A stretch of DNA of 64,000 nt from Marisa cornuarietis (taxonomy: Eukaryota > Mollusca > Gastropoda > Architaenioglossa > Ampullariidae), in assembly GCA_004794655.1 (NCBI GenBank), contig SMMW01000567.1, forward strand, positions 3,480,501-3,544,500, given 5' to 3'. The translations under genes and the position numbers were made by a program. Below, one piece after another: positions 11,640 through 23,682 of the stretch. A model generated the notes under the pieces. The model searched no databases, had not been told where the DNA came from, and was given only the letters and a program-made list of their open reading frames with translations. Numbering within the stretch: the stretch's first letter is position 1; the number at the start of each line of letters is the position of its first letter.

Positions 11640-12101
11640 GATCAAGATCAAACGCTCACAGGTGTCTGAGAGGCGAAGGGGAGATCTGGCGGGATGTGGG
11701 TGGGTAGGCGGGATGCAAGGGTAAGGGTAGGAGACGCAGGGCGTCAGCGGAATGCTGCTTGCGTCAACAAGCGATGACTCATCCCAGAGTCACCCTTCGC
11801 ACCAGCGCCTCGCGCGGTTAGCATCGACCTCCAGCGTCTGCAGGTCACACGCGCCAAACGCCGCCACAACTGTATGAACCATCACAAAACAAGAAAAATG
11901 GAAACAGACTATGGTCTCCACGCTCTAGCAACTGCCGTTATGGGTGGGTGAACAAGGTGTGTAGAATCCAGGTGGGACCCTCAGCACCAAAAAACCAAAC
12001 AACTTGCGTGGTGGTCAACGTGCAAATTTCTCTCCAAAGTTCCAAGACAGTTTTAAAAGGTCACGAAAAGAAGTCCTTTCGTCCCTCTCTCTTTCTTAAA
12101 G
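11640..12101. other. Intronic sequence, nothing called
   Basis: A G-rich patch (11690-11740) and ordinary sequence. No splice pair with an open frame that I could support. Confidence 0.45.
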
Positions 12102-12299
12102 ATGGCGAATGGCCTCTGGCTGAAGCACTTAGCGTCTGGAAAAAGCCGGCACTACATCAACGGTCAGAAAGTGACCACCGCGCGTGCATTCCTCTCCCTC
12201 TCTGCTATCATCGCCTTTTGCCGCCCGAGTTTCGCCGCGTCGCCAGTCGGAGCGGCCTTGAACTTGACTCCAAGCGATGACTCACCGATATCGATCTGA
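12102..12299 (+). CDS. Small plus-strand ORF, 65 aa, uncertain
   Basis: ATG in a good context (AAAGATGGC) opens 65 codons starting MANGLWLKHLASGKSR. A hydrophobic stretch (RAFLSLSAIIAFCRPSFAA) around residues 28-46 resembles a signal or membrane segment. No family is recognised and no donor was found. The opposite strand is also open, so this may be chance in a GC-rich patch. It overlaps a candidate minus-strand microexon. Confidence 0.18.
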   Translation: MANGLWLKHLASGKSRHYINGQKVTTARAFLSLSAIIAFCRPSFAASPVGAALNLTPSDDSPISI

Positions 12300-12315
12300 G
12301 TGATGCCAGCGGAGG
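12286..12315 (-). CDS. Candidate 30-bp microexon
   Basis: The acceptor AGACCCTCCCTGTCAG is pyrimidine-rich and the donor ATATCG|GTGAGT is strong; they enclose exactly 30 bp. In phase 0 it reads PPLASLRSIS, which would fit between the 20332 and 9180 exons. The signals are good but the exon is too short to judge by content. Confidence 0.35.
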
Positions 12316-12399
12316 CTGACAGGGAGGGTCTGGCAGCGTGCTGTCCGCCTTCGCACGCACGCAACTATTGTTTCTGCCACATAGTGGTGCATCAAGCCC

Positions 12400-13612
12400 A
12401 CTGTTGCTTCCCGCCACGTGTGGGCGTCACTAGTGGTTCATCGGCGTAGTGTTGTTTCCCGCCACGTGTGGGCGTCACTAGTGGTTCATTGGCGTAGTGT
12501 TGTTTCCCGCCACGTGTGGGCGTCACTAGTGGTTCATTGGCGTAGTGTTGCTTCCCGCCACGTGTGGGCGTCACTAGTGGTTCATTGGCGTAGTGTTGCT
12601 TCCCGCCACGTGCGGGCGTCACTAGTGGTTCATCGGCGTAGTGTTGCTTCCCGCCACGTGTGGGCGTCACTAGTGGTTCATTGGCGTAGTGTTGCTTCCC
12701 GCCACGTGTGGGCGTCACTAGTGGTTCATTGGCGTAGTGTTGCTTCCCGCCACGTGCGGGCGTCGCATAGTGGTTCATTGGCGTAGTGTTGTTTCCCGCC
12801 ACGTGTGGGCGTCGCATAGTGGTTCATTGGCGTAGTGTTGTTTCCCGCCACGTGTGGGCGTCACTAGTGGTTCATTGGCGTAGTGTTGCTTCCCGCCACG
12901 TGCGGGCGTCACATAGTGGTTCATCGGCGTAGTGTTGTTTCCCGCCACGTGTGGGCGTCGCATAGTGGTTCATCGGCGTAGTATTGCTTCCCGCCACGTG
13001 TGGGCGTTACATAGTGGTGCAGGTGCATCAGCTTATTTTTGCTTCCCACCACGTCTGGGCGTCACGCAGGTTCATCGGCTTACTGTTGCTTCCAGCCACG
13101 TCTGGGCGTCGCATAGTGGTTCATCAGTTTACTTCCCGCGATGTGTGGGCGTCGCATTGTGGTTCGTCAGCTTACTGTTGCTTCCCACCATGTGTGGGGG
13201 TCGCATAGTGGTTCATCAGCTTACTGTTGCTTCCCGCCACCATTGGGCGTCGCATAGTGGTTCATCGGCGTAGTGTCGCTTCCCACCATGTGTAGGCGTC
13301 GCAAAGTGGTTCATCGGGGTACTGCTGTTTCCCTCCATGCGCGGGTGTCGTAGAGTGGTTCATCAAGCTCACTATTGCTTACCTCTATGCGTGGGTGTCG
13401 CAGAGTGGTTCATCAAGCTCACTATTGTTTACCGCCAAGCGTGGGTGTCGTAGAGTGGTTCATCAAGCTCACTATTGCTTATCACCATGCGTGGGTGTCG
13501 CAGAGTGGTTCATCAAGCTCACCATTGCTTACCGCCATTGCGTGGGTGTCACAGAGTGGTTCATCAAGCTCACTACTGCTTCCTGCCATATACGGGTTTC
13601 TCCATTAGCAAA
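12400..13612. repeat. 48-50 bp minisatellite with CACGTG in 13 units
   Basis: About 25 tandem units in three zones. From 12400 to 13020 the units are nearly identical, 48 or 49 bp, with the core CGCCACGTGTGGGCGTCAC and TTCATTGGCGTAGTG. From 13020 to 13320 they diverge and CACGTG becomes CACGTCT and similar. From 13320 to 13612 a 50-bp variant reads GTGGGTGTCGCAGAGTGG plus TTCATCAAGCTCACTATTGC. The 48-bp length keeps both strands open, which produces artificial reading frames. Confidence 0.95.
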
Positions 13613-13936
13613 CCTTTACGCCTCATAGTAAAGGATACTCGTATTGCTATTTGTCCTGTGTGGGAGTCACGGTGGTGCACATGATTTTTTTTAAAACTGC
13701 TTTTCGTCATGGACGGGTGTCTCCAGTCGCATCTTTTGTCGCAGCCCGCGATAAAGTGGTGGTACTCATTAAGAGATGTGTGACTTTTTTGTCTTTCACG
13801 CCAAGAGCTTGATATCTGGTTGGTTCCCAGTGTTTGCTTGATTGGTTTTTCTTTTCTCTGTTTGACTGGAGTTAAATAGTATCCTAACCTTTCATTGGTT
13901 GTTGAAGAGTACGGCAATTATATAGGGGCCAGCTTT

Positions 13937-13977
<41 letters not shown>

Positions 13978-14625
13978 AAGAGAACTGTTTATTTCTTTTA
14001 CCTCGCTGCGTTTCCTTTCTAACCCTGTAAGAGTTGCGGTACCCTTTAAAGTTTAAACAAATATGTCGTTAAAGCACAGTTCCCTGCCATTGGAGACGAG
14101 CGCGAACCCTTAACATCGAGCGCGAAGCCCTTAACATCGTGATTTAAGTCCAAACTCGAAGAAGGTGACCTAACCATGACCTGAAGCAAAGGGCTAACGA
14201 GGACTGGACCTGTGGGTCTGACAGGCAGGTGCCAGCCAACGTTTTGACAAAGGTGTTAAGAAAGAAGAGGGGTGGAGGGACTGGGAGAGAACAAGAAGTC
14301 AAAGTTGGATGAAAGGATGTGTTTGCGCAAGCCCTCAGGGGCCAGCTACGTCCCAGGAGGACACTTCGCGCCTCGACGTAGCCCCGGTCTAAGCAAACGT
14401 CACAAAATAGTTCTATAAATAGACCCAACTCTGCGTTCAGTGCATGCCCCCACCCCCACCCCCCGATATCTGTGACCTTTTCAGCAGTCTCCACACTCGT
14501 GCCAAGGATGAAGTCAAGATTGCAGGAGAAGTAACAGAGGAAAATAACAGGAAGGAAGAAAAAATAGTGACTAATTTTGATAATTTCTTTTTAAAAAAGC
14601 GTAATGGTGTTGAACAATTCCGGTG
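13613..14625. other. Intronic sequence with one compound microsatellite
   Basis: A (TG)n(AG)n tract lies at 13938-13977. The remainder shows no supported exon. Confidence 0.5.
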
Positions 14626-14974
14626 TCACGATCTCCAGCCTTTACGAGAACTAGTTTTTAGGTCACACAGTGCGCAGGCGCAGGGGTCAACAGGTCATGT
14701 CCGCCATATGACGGGTCATTTCCGCCAAGACATATCATCGAGCTGCATTACAACACATCCTCGATCCGCGAGTCTTCCACAATTGACAATGTTGTTAAAT
14801 TCAAGACATATACTGTCCTAACACATGATAAAAGCCTCTTCTCGTACTCACACTCATCTCATGGTATAAGGAGATGGCATATTTACACTCCCTGCGCATG
14901 CGTCACCTGTTGACCCCTGCGCGTGCGCAATGTGTGACCTAAAAACTAGTTCTCGTAAAAGCTGGAGATCGTGA
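14626..14974. mobile_element. Foldback/MITE-like element with 73-bp terminal inverted repeats
   Basis: The left arm (14626-14698) begins TCACGATCTCCAGC and includes GAGAACTAGTTTTTAGGTCA. The right arm (about 14902-14974) is its reverse complement with only a few mismatches. About 200 bp of non-coding spacer lies between. There is no open frame for a transposase. A clear target-site duplication was not found; partial inverted similarity continues a little outside the arms. Confidence 0.85.
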
Positions 14975-15354
14975 GACCCGAAACAATGTACGGGGGTTAA
15001 AAACAAATGAATAAATATTAATTAACCACAGAAGTCGTCGCACAAGGTGAAAGACCCTGCGACTAAGGAGACAGACTTTTGCCCAGCGATCGTCACAGAC
15101 GCCAGTGCCTGTCAACGTCGTCGTCTTGAAGAGGTGCGAGGATAAAGGGACCGCTGATCACCAAGCTCGCCTGTATATGCCTGATCAATTCCAAAACTTT
15201 GTTCAAGCCTTTCCGTAACCAGACATATACTTCCCAATATGTGACTAAGTTTGGCAAGCTTTTTATACGGGGTGCATTTTTTTTTTTATTAAATGAGTGG
15301 ATAGCTCTCACTGGAAGATATTATTTCTCCAAATCTGGGCGAATATCCAAATTC

Positions 15355-15500
15355 TGTTCTGGAGGTGTGGGTGGAGGGGAGGGGTGGGGTGAGAGTCGTG
15401 TTTTACCCCAAGCCAACAATTAAGTCTATAATCGCGGCAAAATACCCAGCCCTGTTCTCCAGGTACACGTCTACAAACACAATGATGCCCAGCAAGAGGT
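15355..15500 (-). mobile_element. SINE 3' fragment
   Basis: The plus-strand stretch GTGTTTTACCCCAAGCCAAC, then GCGGCAAAATACCCAGCCCT, matches the corresponding part of the SINE at 7159-7372. The tRNA-like head is not evident. Confidence 0.55.
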
Positions 15501-16053
15501 TCAATTTGTGACACCACTCTTGTATACAGAAACGCTTAATTTTTATAAGGTCCCAGCTCTCCCATTAATTAAGATCTTCACAAAGTAAAAGTATTCGTGC
15601 TTTATCCTTGTATCTGAGTTGACCTAATTATTAAAAAAAATTGTATCACACAAGTCCTTTAAACTTTGACCTGCGTATGTGTTCAGTTAACAGTCAGTCT
15701 CTGTGTCAAATGCCTGGGCGCCGAGACAGACACTGGCCTAATGATGTATAATCTGTAGACAGATTTACATCACTGCACTAATCTCAATAGACTGGGAAGA
15801 TTACATGAGGACGACAGAAAGGGTAGTAAATAATCAGAACGGCTAAGAGTTGATCAAAGAAGCAAAAGATAAATGTCCTGTGGCTCGAGAATAACCTCTT
15901 TTTGAATTTTTTTTCCTGTGCCAGTCAAAATGAACTGATGGTTGTGCCGGTGTTGCCGATAATAATGCTTCCGGTTCTAGCCCATGCAGTCCAACCCAAC
16001 ATTCGAATACAAAAAAAAAAATTCTTTTCTTCGCCTTCAGACTTGAACGACAT
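15501..16053. other. AT-rich intronic sequence, nothing seen
   Basis: No repeat or exon signal worth calling. Confidence 0.45.
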
Positions 16054-16248
16054 CTAATGTATTAACGGTAGATCTTTCGTGAACATTCCCTCGACTTTCT
16101 GCTGCAGCAGTTCTTGCATGATAAGACAGAAACTTCGCTTTTGTTCGATAAGCGCCGAAACGAACTCGCTGAAACTTTGTGTGCATCTAATCTCTGCCCA
16201 ATGTTTGTAGATGTATGCCATCTCTTCCAGCATTCTCCAGCTTCTCAT
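16054..16248 (-). CDS. Orphan ORF, 64 aa
   Basis: The ATG opens 64 codons to a TAG. The start reads MRSWRMLEEMAYIYKHWAEI, the middle SEFVSALIEQKRSF and the end LLQQKVEGMFTKDLPLIH. The composition is protein-like, with amphipathic helices and three further Met residues near the start. A modest pyrimidine stretch ending CACTTATGAG lies upstream, so it might be a terminal exon. It could also be a transposon or pseudogene remnant. No family recognised. Confidence 0.25.
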   Translation of the reverse strand: MRSWRMLEEMAYIYKHWAEIRCTQSFSEFVSALIEQKRSFCLIMQELLQQKVEGMFTKDLPLIH

Positions 16249-16807
16249 AAGTGTAAAACGGAAAATAGACGATTAGCTGGGAGGTCCTATTATTTTTTTT
16301 TTTTTTAGAAAAGACTTAAAAGTAACCTATTGTAGGGCCATTGCAAAGAGTGCAATGGAAAAAAGAAAACAAAGGGGGAAAACTCGCTTAGTACATGTAC
16401 AGGTCACCGGAAATGACGCTTCAGGTGTGGGGCAATCCAGTCGACACGTTGCAGTGTTGGTTTTGGGTTTTAGGTTTACAGCACGCACGTACAGTAGATG
16501 CAAGGTTACCGGCCCTTGGAGCACCTCCACTCTCACTCGGCGCCATCGATGTTTTCGCTCGTTTGGCATTTTTTCCTCCCACCCTCACCTCCGTTTGTTT
16601 GTTTCTGTTTTGTTTAGCTCCACTGTGCAGGAAGTTCGCCATTGGGGTTTTTTTTTTGCCCTTCCTTGCTGACCTTCTACGCGGAGAGCACGTTTCGATG
16701 GCCCACGGGGTCTACTCCTTTAGTTACCCTCGTCCTCTTCCTATGTTTTAGGTGACTAATGACGACAAACCTCAGGATTAGTTTGTCTTGCTTTACGTGT
16801 TGCGAAT

Positions 16808-16842
<35 letters not shown>

Positions 16843-19080
16843 AGAAACGCCAGTCATGTTATGTGCAGCTTGAAACGCTGATTTCTCGTAAATGACAAGC
16901 CCTTCTGAAATGAAAGTTGAACAGATACGAGAGCTTCTCACAATGTCCGAATAACAAAAAATGAGAACTGATCACAAGGCAGGGAAAGTGGTGTAAAAAT
17001 CAGAGAAAAGAAAGAATAGACTGAAAGACATGGGACTGAGGAGAGACAGAAAATGAGAACATACATTAGCGTCTGTCGGAGGCACAGTGCGTCTGCACCA
17101 GCAACTTCTACCAAGACAGTCTGGTTTCTTTCTAATCATCCCACAGCGAAATGTAGTCTAATGTTAGCAAACGCTGGCAGTACAAAGCTATAAATACAAA
17201 CAAAAATGGTTACTGCGTCTGAAGCCAGCGGACTGGGCTACAAGTCGGATCTGGCACCAACCACCGAAAACAAAATAATACCCTGTAGCATAACAGCAAA
17301 CAGCGCCTGAGAGAGAGAGAAAGGAAGAGAGAAACGAAGAAGGAAAGAGACTTGAGTAGGGCGTTTGTATAGTCCTACCTCACGACCCAAGACATTGTCA
17401 CAGCAAGCGGCAAGCTTTTATCCAGCCACTGTCACTCGATGGGCGCGTGTGGCGACCAGTCTCTGCACTACTAAGACTGACCAAGGTGCGAGGTACTTGG
17501 TCGTCAAGCTCCAGTACCACTACCACCTGCCTTGTGAAGAGGCTGGGACTGTTCTCAACCAATCTCCAAGTCTTGTCATTGAGAAGGCAACTCCACGGGG
17601 GCCCCGAACACCTCCCTCTTGCAGCGCCCTCTCACTGCAACTTGCTGGGGGAAGCTGTACCTGGTGGAGCTGTGCCATTGCGGACCAGTCATGGCGCACA
17701 CACCGGTTGCAGCGACACCTCTACACTAAACATGGCGGAAGTCAGCAGCTCGCACAGACTGGCACACACACACACACATACCCCGGATGGCATTTCTCCG
17801 CCGTTTTCTTTGTAGTCCAATCTGCGACTGGCCGCGACCTATAGGAGGAGAGTAAGGTTGGAATCCAACAACTCCTCCTCCCTTCCCTACAACTCTCGAA
17901 GGAATTCAAACGACCAGCATTCCAGAAAGAGCAAGGGTACTGAACTCGCTCAACACTGGTGGCTCGGCACCGACAAAAAAAAAAAGAGAGAGACTATAAA
18001 CCAGTCCCCTCAGTGATATCTACTTGGAGGAGATAAGGGATTGTGGTGGGGGGGGGAGAGAGAGAGAAAGAGAGAGACCTAGCGCCTGGAGGGAAAGATT
18101 CGACTCGGTAAACAAGTTCCCAGACTGGAAGCTTGCTGCCGCCACCAACGCGTCTTTCTTCGTTTTATCCGCGCGGCAAACAGTTTCCCTGCACTGCGCT
18201 CCACGTGAGCCCCAGTCGCGGCAAGTGCGTCTGCCGCTAACGAACCGCGTCGTCACGGGTGACCTGTAGGCAAGGCGTGACGCTTTGCCGATCACCGACT
18301 CGTTCCGGCTGGATGGAACGAATTTATCACCTTTGTTGCGGGAAAAGATGAGGGATGAGGTAGACGAGAGCTTAGGCTTAGTCTGAAGGTGAAGAAAAAG
18401 CAAAGACGGTTGGTATGAACCTTTCACGGTGACGATACACTCAAAGATTTTGTTTATGTCCAAATTTCGTTCACACGCGTATGTGTGGAAAATATAAACG
18501 AGGTGAAAACATGCAATTTCTTGAATGAAAAACACTGCAGATCCAGCCTAAAGAAAAATTATTTCTTTCAGCTACACAACTCTTTTCAAATGTTGGAGAA
18601 GAGTTTAAAAGTTACACCCTAAACCACTCTAAAAGCAGCCTCTCGAGTTCTGTTCAGATACTCACTCACAGAGTTTATATTTTGTCTTTGAAGTCCTCTA
18701 GGAGCCAGCGCCGTCCGCAGTAATGAGGCTAAGCGGCTCGTGCAAAGCGCTCGTTAGCCTTAATGTCAACACAGTGCAACACTCAGACTAAACACTACAT
18801 TCGGTATTACTGTACTTCCTTAAAGATTAATTTGTTTTCTGAAACACCTTGTACGATTTTAACTCCCTCGCCAAAGCCACCCAAGACTACGAACTTGCGT
18901 TTGAAAAATGGATAAAAAAAAACCTGAACACATACCGACAAATAAGTGTCAGTGTTTTGAAAGTTTTTCAATGCCGTTATATAAAAAACTGTCAAATATA
19001 GAGATAGAAATTCGATGATGGGCACCCAGTTAACAAACACTCGTAGCAGTAATTAACGTTGGAATTCGCGTCAATGATGG
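16249..19080. other. Intronic region with microsatellites and GC-rich patches
   Basis: Holds a (GT)n(GA)n tract at 16809-16842, GA-rich runs at 17310-17350 and 18055-18080, and a CpG-rich patch at 18120-18310. Several frames are open in the GC-rich patches, but none has both a start or acceptor and a donor in a usable phase. Confidence 0.5.
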
Positions 19081-19082
19081 AG

Positions 19083-19150
19083 TGAGCCTGGTGGCGCAGC
19101 GGTATGGTACTTGTCTTCAAGGTAGTGTGCGTTGTGGGTTGTGCCTCTAG
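19083..19150 (+). repeat. tRNA-like SINE head, degenerate
   Basis: GCCTGGTGGCGCAGCGGTAT resembles a polymerase III A box like that at the head of the 7159-7372 SINE. A recognisable B box does not follow at the right distance, so the copy is broken. Confidence 0.4.
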
Positions 19151-19329
19151 CCTCTAGCCTGTGTGGACTAGCTGGCAGAGGACTGTCGCAAGCTTACAGG
19201 CACAGAGTCCACGCGTCATCTGCCAAATCGGTCGAAAGACAGGGTTCTTCATACTGCGATATCTTCTTAAATGTTTACAAGATTTCGGCAAAATACGTTT
19301 TTCTCTCAGCATATCACAAGTAGGGATAG

Positions 19330-19337
<8 letters not shown>

Positions 19338-19373
<36 letters not shown>
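19338..19373. repeat. (CA)n microsatellite
   Basis: About 17 CA dinucleotides. Confidence 0.95.
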
Positions 19374-19375
<2 letters not shown>

Positions 19376-20139
19376 ATCCGCACTGGCATCCCTGGCATGC
19401 TAATGTCAGGCTCTACCAACAGTTTCGCAAGTCCGGACACCGCGTCACCAGTTCCCGAGGTCAGCGGTAAGGTCGCGAGTTTAATCGCTCCATCTCCGGC
19501 AGATTCTAGCGCCTCGTTGTGAAGGAAACTTGTGTTATCATGCGACATCTTATTTTAAATCGATGCCATGGGACCGACTCAGATGGGTCGGGGTCTGGTT
19601 ATGACCCGGATGCAGACCTTTATCTAGTTTTCAAGCCGCTTCTCTCGCAATCCGTATTAAAGTTTATCTCTCAACATTTGACAATTTGTATTAAAGTCGA
19701 TGAAAGAGTTGCTAGCAATAAGCAAAGCTGTGGTCTAAGGCCTGCCTACCCAGATACAGTTGTAGTCTTTATCATTATGTCACTCTTGTAACTCGCAGCC
19801 CAGTGGTTGAAACACTCCGATGATTATCGTGTTCCCCAATCTGATTTACTCAAACCCTACTCTGACAAAATTCTACTTTCCTACTATGTATTGGAAAAGT
19901 GGGACACGCAACCTTATTTTTATAATGTGTATTTTAATACATATTTCATAAAACGGTTCTTAAATTTCTTGGTTGGTACTTTTGTTACTGCGCCATTTCC
20001 CCAGCAGATTACGAATAAACTTGCTTATCGCCCACAAAAAAACATAGCAGCAAAATAAGAACCTTCCAGCGCCCCAAAATATAGTTCAATCACGCAGGCA
20101 CATTAAAAAAAAACTACACGCGTAGACAAACGCACATAT

Positions 20140-20300
20140 CACACATCGATTATAACGAAAACGTGTACCAAGACTTCAATTATAACATGTACACAATAAA
20201 CTTTGATTATAACATACACACAACAAAATTCGGTGATCACAAAACGCGTCCACAGCAGACTTCGATCAAAACATTTACACAAAACACTTCGACTACACCA
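20140..20300. repeat. Degenerate tandem repeat, about 36-bp unit
   Basis: Four to five imperfect copies of a unit like CTTCGATTATAACATGTACA followed by CACAAAA, ending just before the 20332 exon. Confidence 0.65.
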
Positions 20301-20331
20301 GAGTAAGTCCCAGGGTAAAATTTATACTCAC

Positions 20332-20382
20332 CCGAGGCTTGGGCAAGTGCTTCAGGCCAATAGCAGGTTGGCTTCGTGAAGA
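20332..20382 (-). CDS. Internal exon of the long minus-strand gene
   Basis: The exon is 51 bp, 17 codons, phase 0 at both ends, reading SSRSQPAIGLKHLPKPR. The acceptor is CTTTCTTTTTTTTTCCAG and the donor CTCGG|GTGAGT, both excellent. The peptide is basic and proline-containing, likely a linker between structured parts. It follows the 26684 exon in phase. Protein family not recognised. Confidence 0.75.
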
Positions 20383-22128
20383 CTGGAAAAAAAAAGAAAG
20401 TACTATGTTACTTTCAGAACAATACTAAGTATGGAGAACGCGATCACCTAAACCAAATAATAAAATCAACAAATAATGCATTAGACGCACAGAAACATAC
20501 TGTTGTTCAGTGCGAGGGTGATAACTGCACGGTTTTCACATCAAGTGAAAAGAAAATAATTTTTTTGTTAAAAATAAAGAAGACAAACGCTTCCGGTCCA
20601 ATTGAAGACGAATGTCAAGAAAATGTGGGAAGTGTATGGCTGAAGGGAAAGGAATGCTTTTCGGATAAGAGAAATCATATTAGTTATCACCCTGGCATAC
20701 CCTGCTGGCCATGTGATCAGCCGCATGCGTGCTACTCATCACGCGCGGTTTGTAAAACACATGGCCCTGTTGACGGTAGCTTACGTCCCTCCCTTATGCT
20801 GCCCGCAACTCACCTGCTCGCACACCTGTCCCTCAGATGTTTATAAGTAAACCATAGTGATGTCAGATTGAAGACAAGAGCTACACCTTACGAAGACAGT
20901 AAAACCTCTCTACCAATTATTTTCGTAGATAATCGTGCTCTATGACGCGCAGTCAACAGAAGTAAGGTGAGGGAAAGTAGGGAGTGCATCAGTCTTTTCG
21001 ACATTCTCTCTGTTGGAGGGAATTCAGCCAAGAAGCAAACTCCTTGAGAGAGAGAGAGAGAGAGAGAGAGAAGGGGGGGGAAATGAAAAAGAGGTACTTA
21101 ACCACCCATCAATCACCAGATTTCGATCTGTTAATCATAGTCGTGCAGCCACTTTTCGTATCAGTTTTCAGAAAGTGACCTTCACCTACTTAGTCCAACG
21201 TTCTAATCGTACGGCACGTGATAACAGTATTTCTGTGTGCTCGTGTCTGCACGCCAGTTGTGCCCTGGTAACTTTATCCGCACTCTGACGTCAGTCGATG
21301 GCCATTGCCCCTAAGTATCCGAATTTGTTTTGGGGTGAATGGGTGGTGGTGTTCCATTCCTGTCTTTTTTTCCTTTCTCTCAATCAATCAGGCATACCGA
21401 AAGTTATCAATTGAGCTTTTCACGTCGGTAGTGGAATATGAGAACAATTCCGTATAATAGCAATGTACCAAAAACTAGCTTCACGACAAAATGCCAACAA
21501 TTGCATTTACTGCAAGAAGCCAGAAAGTCCTCATTGCAAGGTGGCAATAACTGTCTTCAGTGCAAGGTGGCAGCAACTGGCTATAACCGTCTTCGTTGCA
21601 ATGTGCAAACAACTGCCTCCACTGCAAGATGGCAACAGCGTTCCTCCCCTCTCCTACTTCCACAAGATTCACTCTTGAGACTCCGCGGAATTGCAATGTA
21701 GTTCTCTGTGAAACGTTCGGACTATGGACAGCAGCTGCTGGTGTTGTCTGCGTCAGCTGCACCCACCAGAGCGCCTGCAGCATCACCTGAGCGTCTGCTG
21801 CAAATGCCGCACACATAAAGGTGAGGCCGACTGCAGCCAGTAAGGGTGAGACCCGCCGACTACCGCTAATCATTCGGACGACAGAGGAAGCTTTATTTTC
21901 ACAAATCGCCTGCAGGAAGAAGGGGTGCTGCGGCCGATGCCAATCGTTCGCTAAAGTATGCAGCGCACCTCTACCCCTCGACCACACACATGCACACACA
22001 TGCGCAGGGCAAGAAGCACCCAGTCACTCGACATGGTGCATACTAACTGAAAGAGCTGATAAGTTGCATACTCAATGTACGATGCTTTTTCCTGTGCATA
22101 TATTAGCGGTATGCAAGATATGAACGGG

Positions 22129-22172
<44 letters not shown>

Positions 22173-23682
22173 CGCACGTGCATGTAAATGCAATGCCTTA
22201 CGCTGATCCTTCTTGTCAGTTTTTCAATTTCAGTTTACTGTGATTGTATAAACACTGTCTCTTGAGTGGGTTTTTTCTGACAGCAACCTATGTATATGGA
22301 TTTCTCGCGAAATAATAACAATAAGGCTAAATTGTATTGTCACGAGGCAAACATAAAATACGATTTGAAATGATGCCTACGAGTTAACGATTTCTCTGAG
22401 AGGGCGTGTGGACAAATACGAGGTTTGTTTCAGAAGTAACGGGACTGGCATCAAAAACAATTCCAATTCCAAACGACAAACTTTTCCCTCTTTCCCTGCC
22501 ATGTTTCTCTGGAAAAGTGCATCATACTCGAGGGGATGACTTTGAAGGGGAAACCCACGTAGTTTGTTGTTTGGAATTGAAATAAATCACTTGCGACACC
22601 AGTCCCGTAACTTTTCATACAGACCGCAGAAAGATTTCCCAGCAAACCTGAAGGAACCAACTTCTGCGTCGGTTGAGACAGTTCGTACAGGAAGAATTGT
22701 TATAGACCATCGCACACAAACGATGCTGCACGCACCCTGCTTTCTCCAAGACAGTCGCAGAGAAAACAAGTCTGTTTACAACCTGTCCACGCCCCCGCAG
22801 ACATCAAGCTTGTTGTGCTCCTCGCAGACAGCAAACTAACAATGAAGGTCGCCCTGGCCAGTCCCACAACATCACTCGACATTTTTATTTGTTAAACGAA
22901 ACCATCTGCGTCAAGAACTAGAGTCACCTTGTTCTCCCTTCGTGAAAAAGTATGCAGAAATGTTTTTAAGGCAAGTAAACGATACTTTGGCAAAGCGAGC
23001 ATACAATATTTTAAAAAGGTCAGTGTCTGTCATTTGAGTTTAAGTTGATAGCTCCCTTGCCAATGGTGCATGATTTATCACGAATATTTAATGAGTAATT
23101 AGCGCCCATGTTATTAGAAGTGGCATTTGAGGTGAACACGATGAAAGCTGGCACTTGAGTCGAATAACTTTCGTGAACATAAGTCGTTGTTAACACGATT
23201 TGATATGTTACAGGTAACTTTAAAAAAATCTCAAATTTGAAAAGTTTCTGACACTTTTCTCTATCTTTCCGACACCGTGAGTAAAGACGGACTCTTTCAC
23301 CGTCGCAAAGATTGTAACATCTCGCTGGTCATCTGTGGAACTTTTTCTCGTCGGCAGGCAACAGACTGTCAGAAAGGTTTCGCCAGTGCGGGACGGAGGG
23401 GAATTGTAGGTCATGTCGTGCTGACTAGAAACATAAGAAGTTCAAGGTTCGGCCATCATTTATCGTAGCCTCCCCCTCCCTCAGCCCTCTCCCCACACGG
23501 CTTCACTGCCGCTGGTGAAATGATCTACAGTCTTGGAGAGGGCAGCGCATGTACATACATGGTAAACATACTGAGCTTCGCGCTTCGAAACCCACGCAAC
23601 TGGGTCTTCCTTCCTGGGGGACAGTCAACAGGGGAAGAACTTTTGGCAAGATGGTATCCTGTGGTCGAGACTACGATGCCTT
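20383..23682. other. Intronic region, microsatellites and one small tandem repeat
   Basis: (GA)n at 21046-21070, (TG)n at 22130-22167 and a tandem repeat at 21500-21645. No exon supported. Confidence 0.5.
21500..21645. repeat. Tandem repeat, about 29-bp unit
   Basis: Four to five copies of a unit like CTTCAGTGCAAGGTGGCA plus AACAACTG, diverged from one another. Confidence 0.7.

Noticed and set aside
18807..19040. Minus-strand frame with a strong acceptor and a GTATGT donor around 53 bp
   Set aside because: The only open phase does not match any neighbouring exon, and the sequence is AT-rich and hydrophobic without other support.
19430..19505. tRNA-like sequence with a B-box-like GCGAGTTTAATCGC
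   Set aside because: It does not fold into a cloverleaf with a matching acceptor stem; at most a SINE relic.
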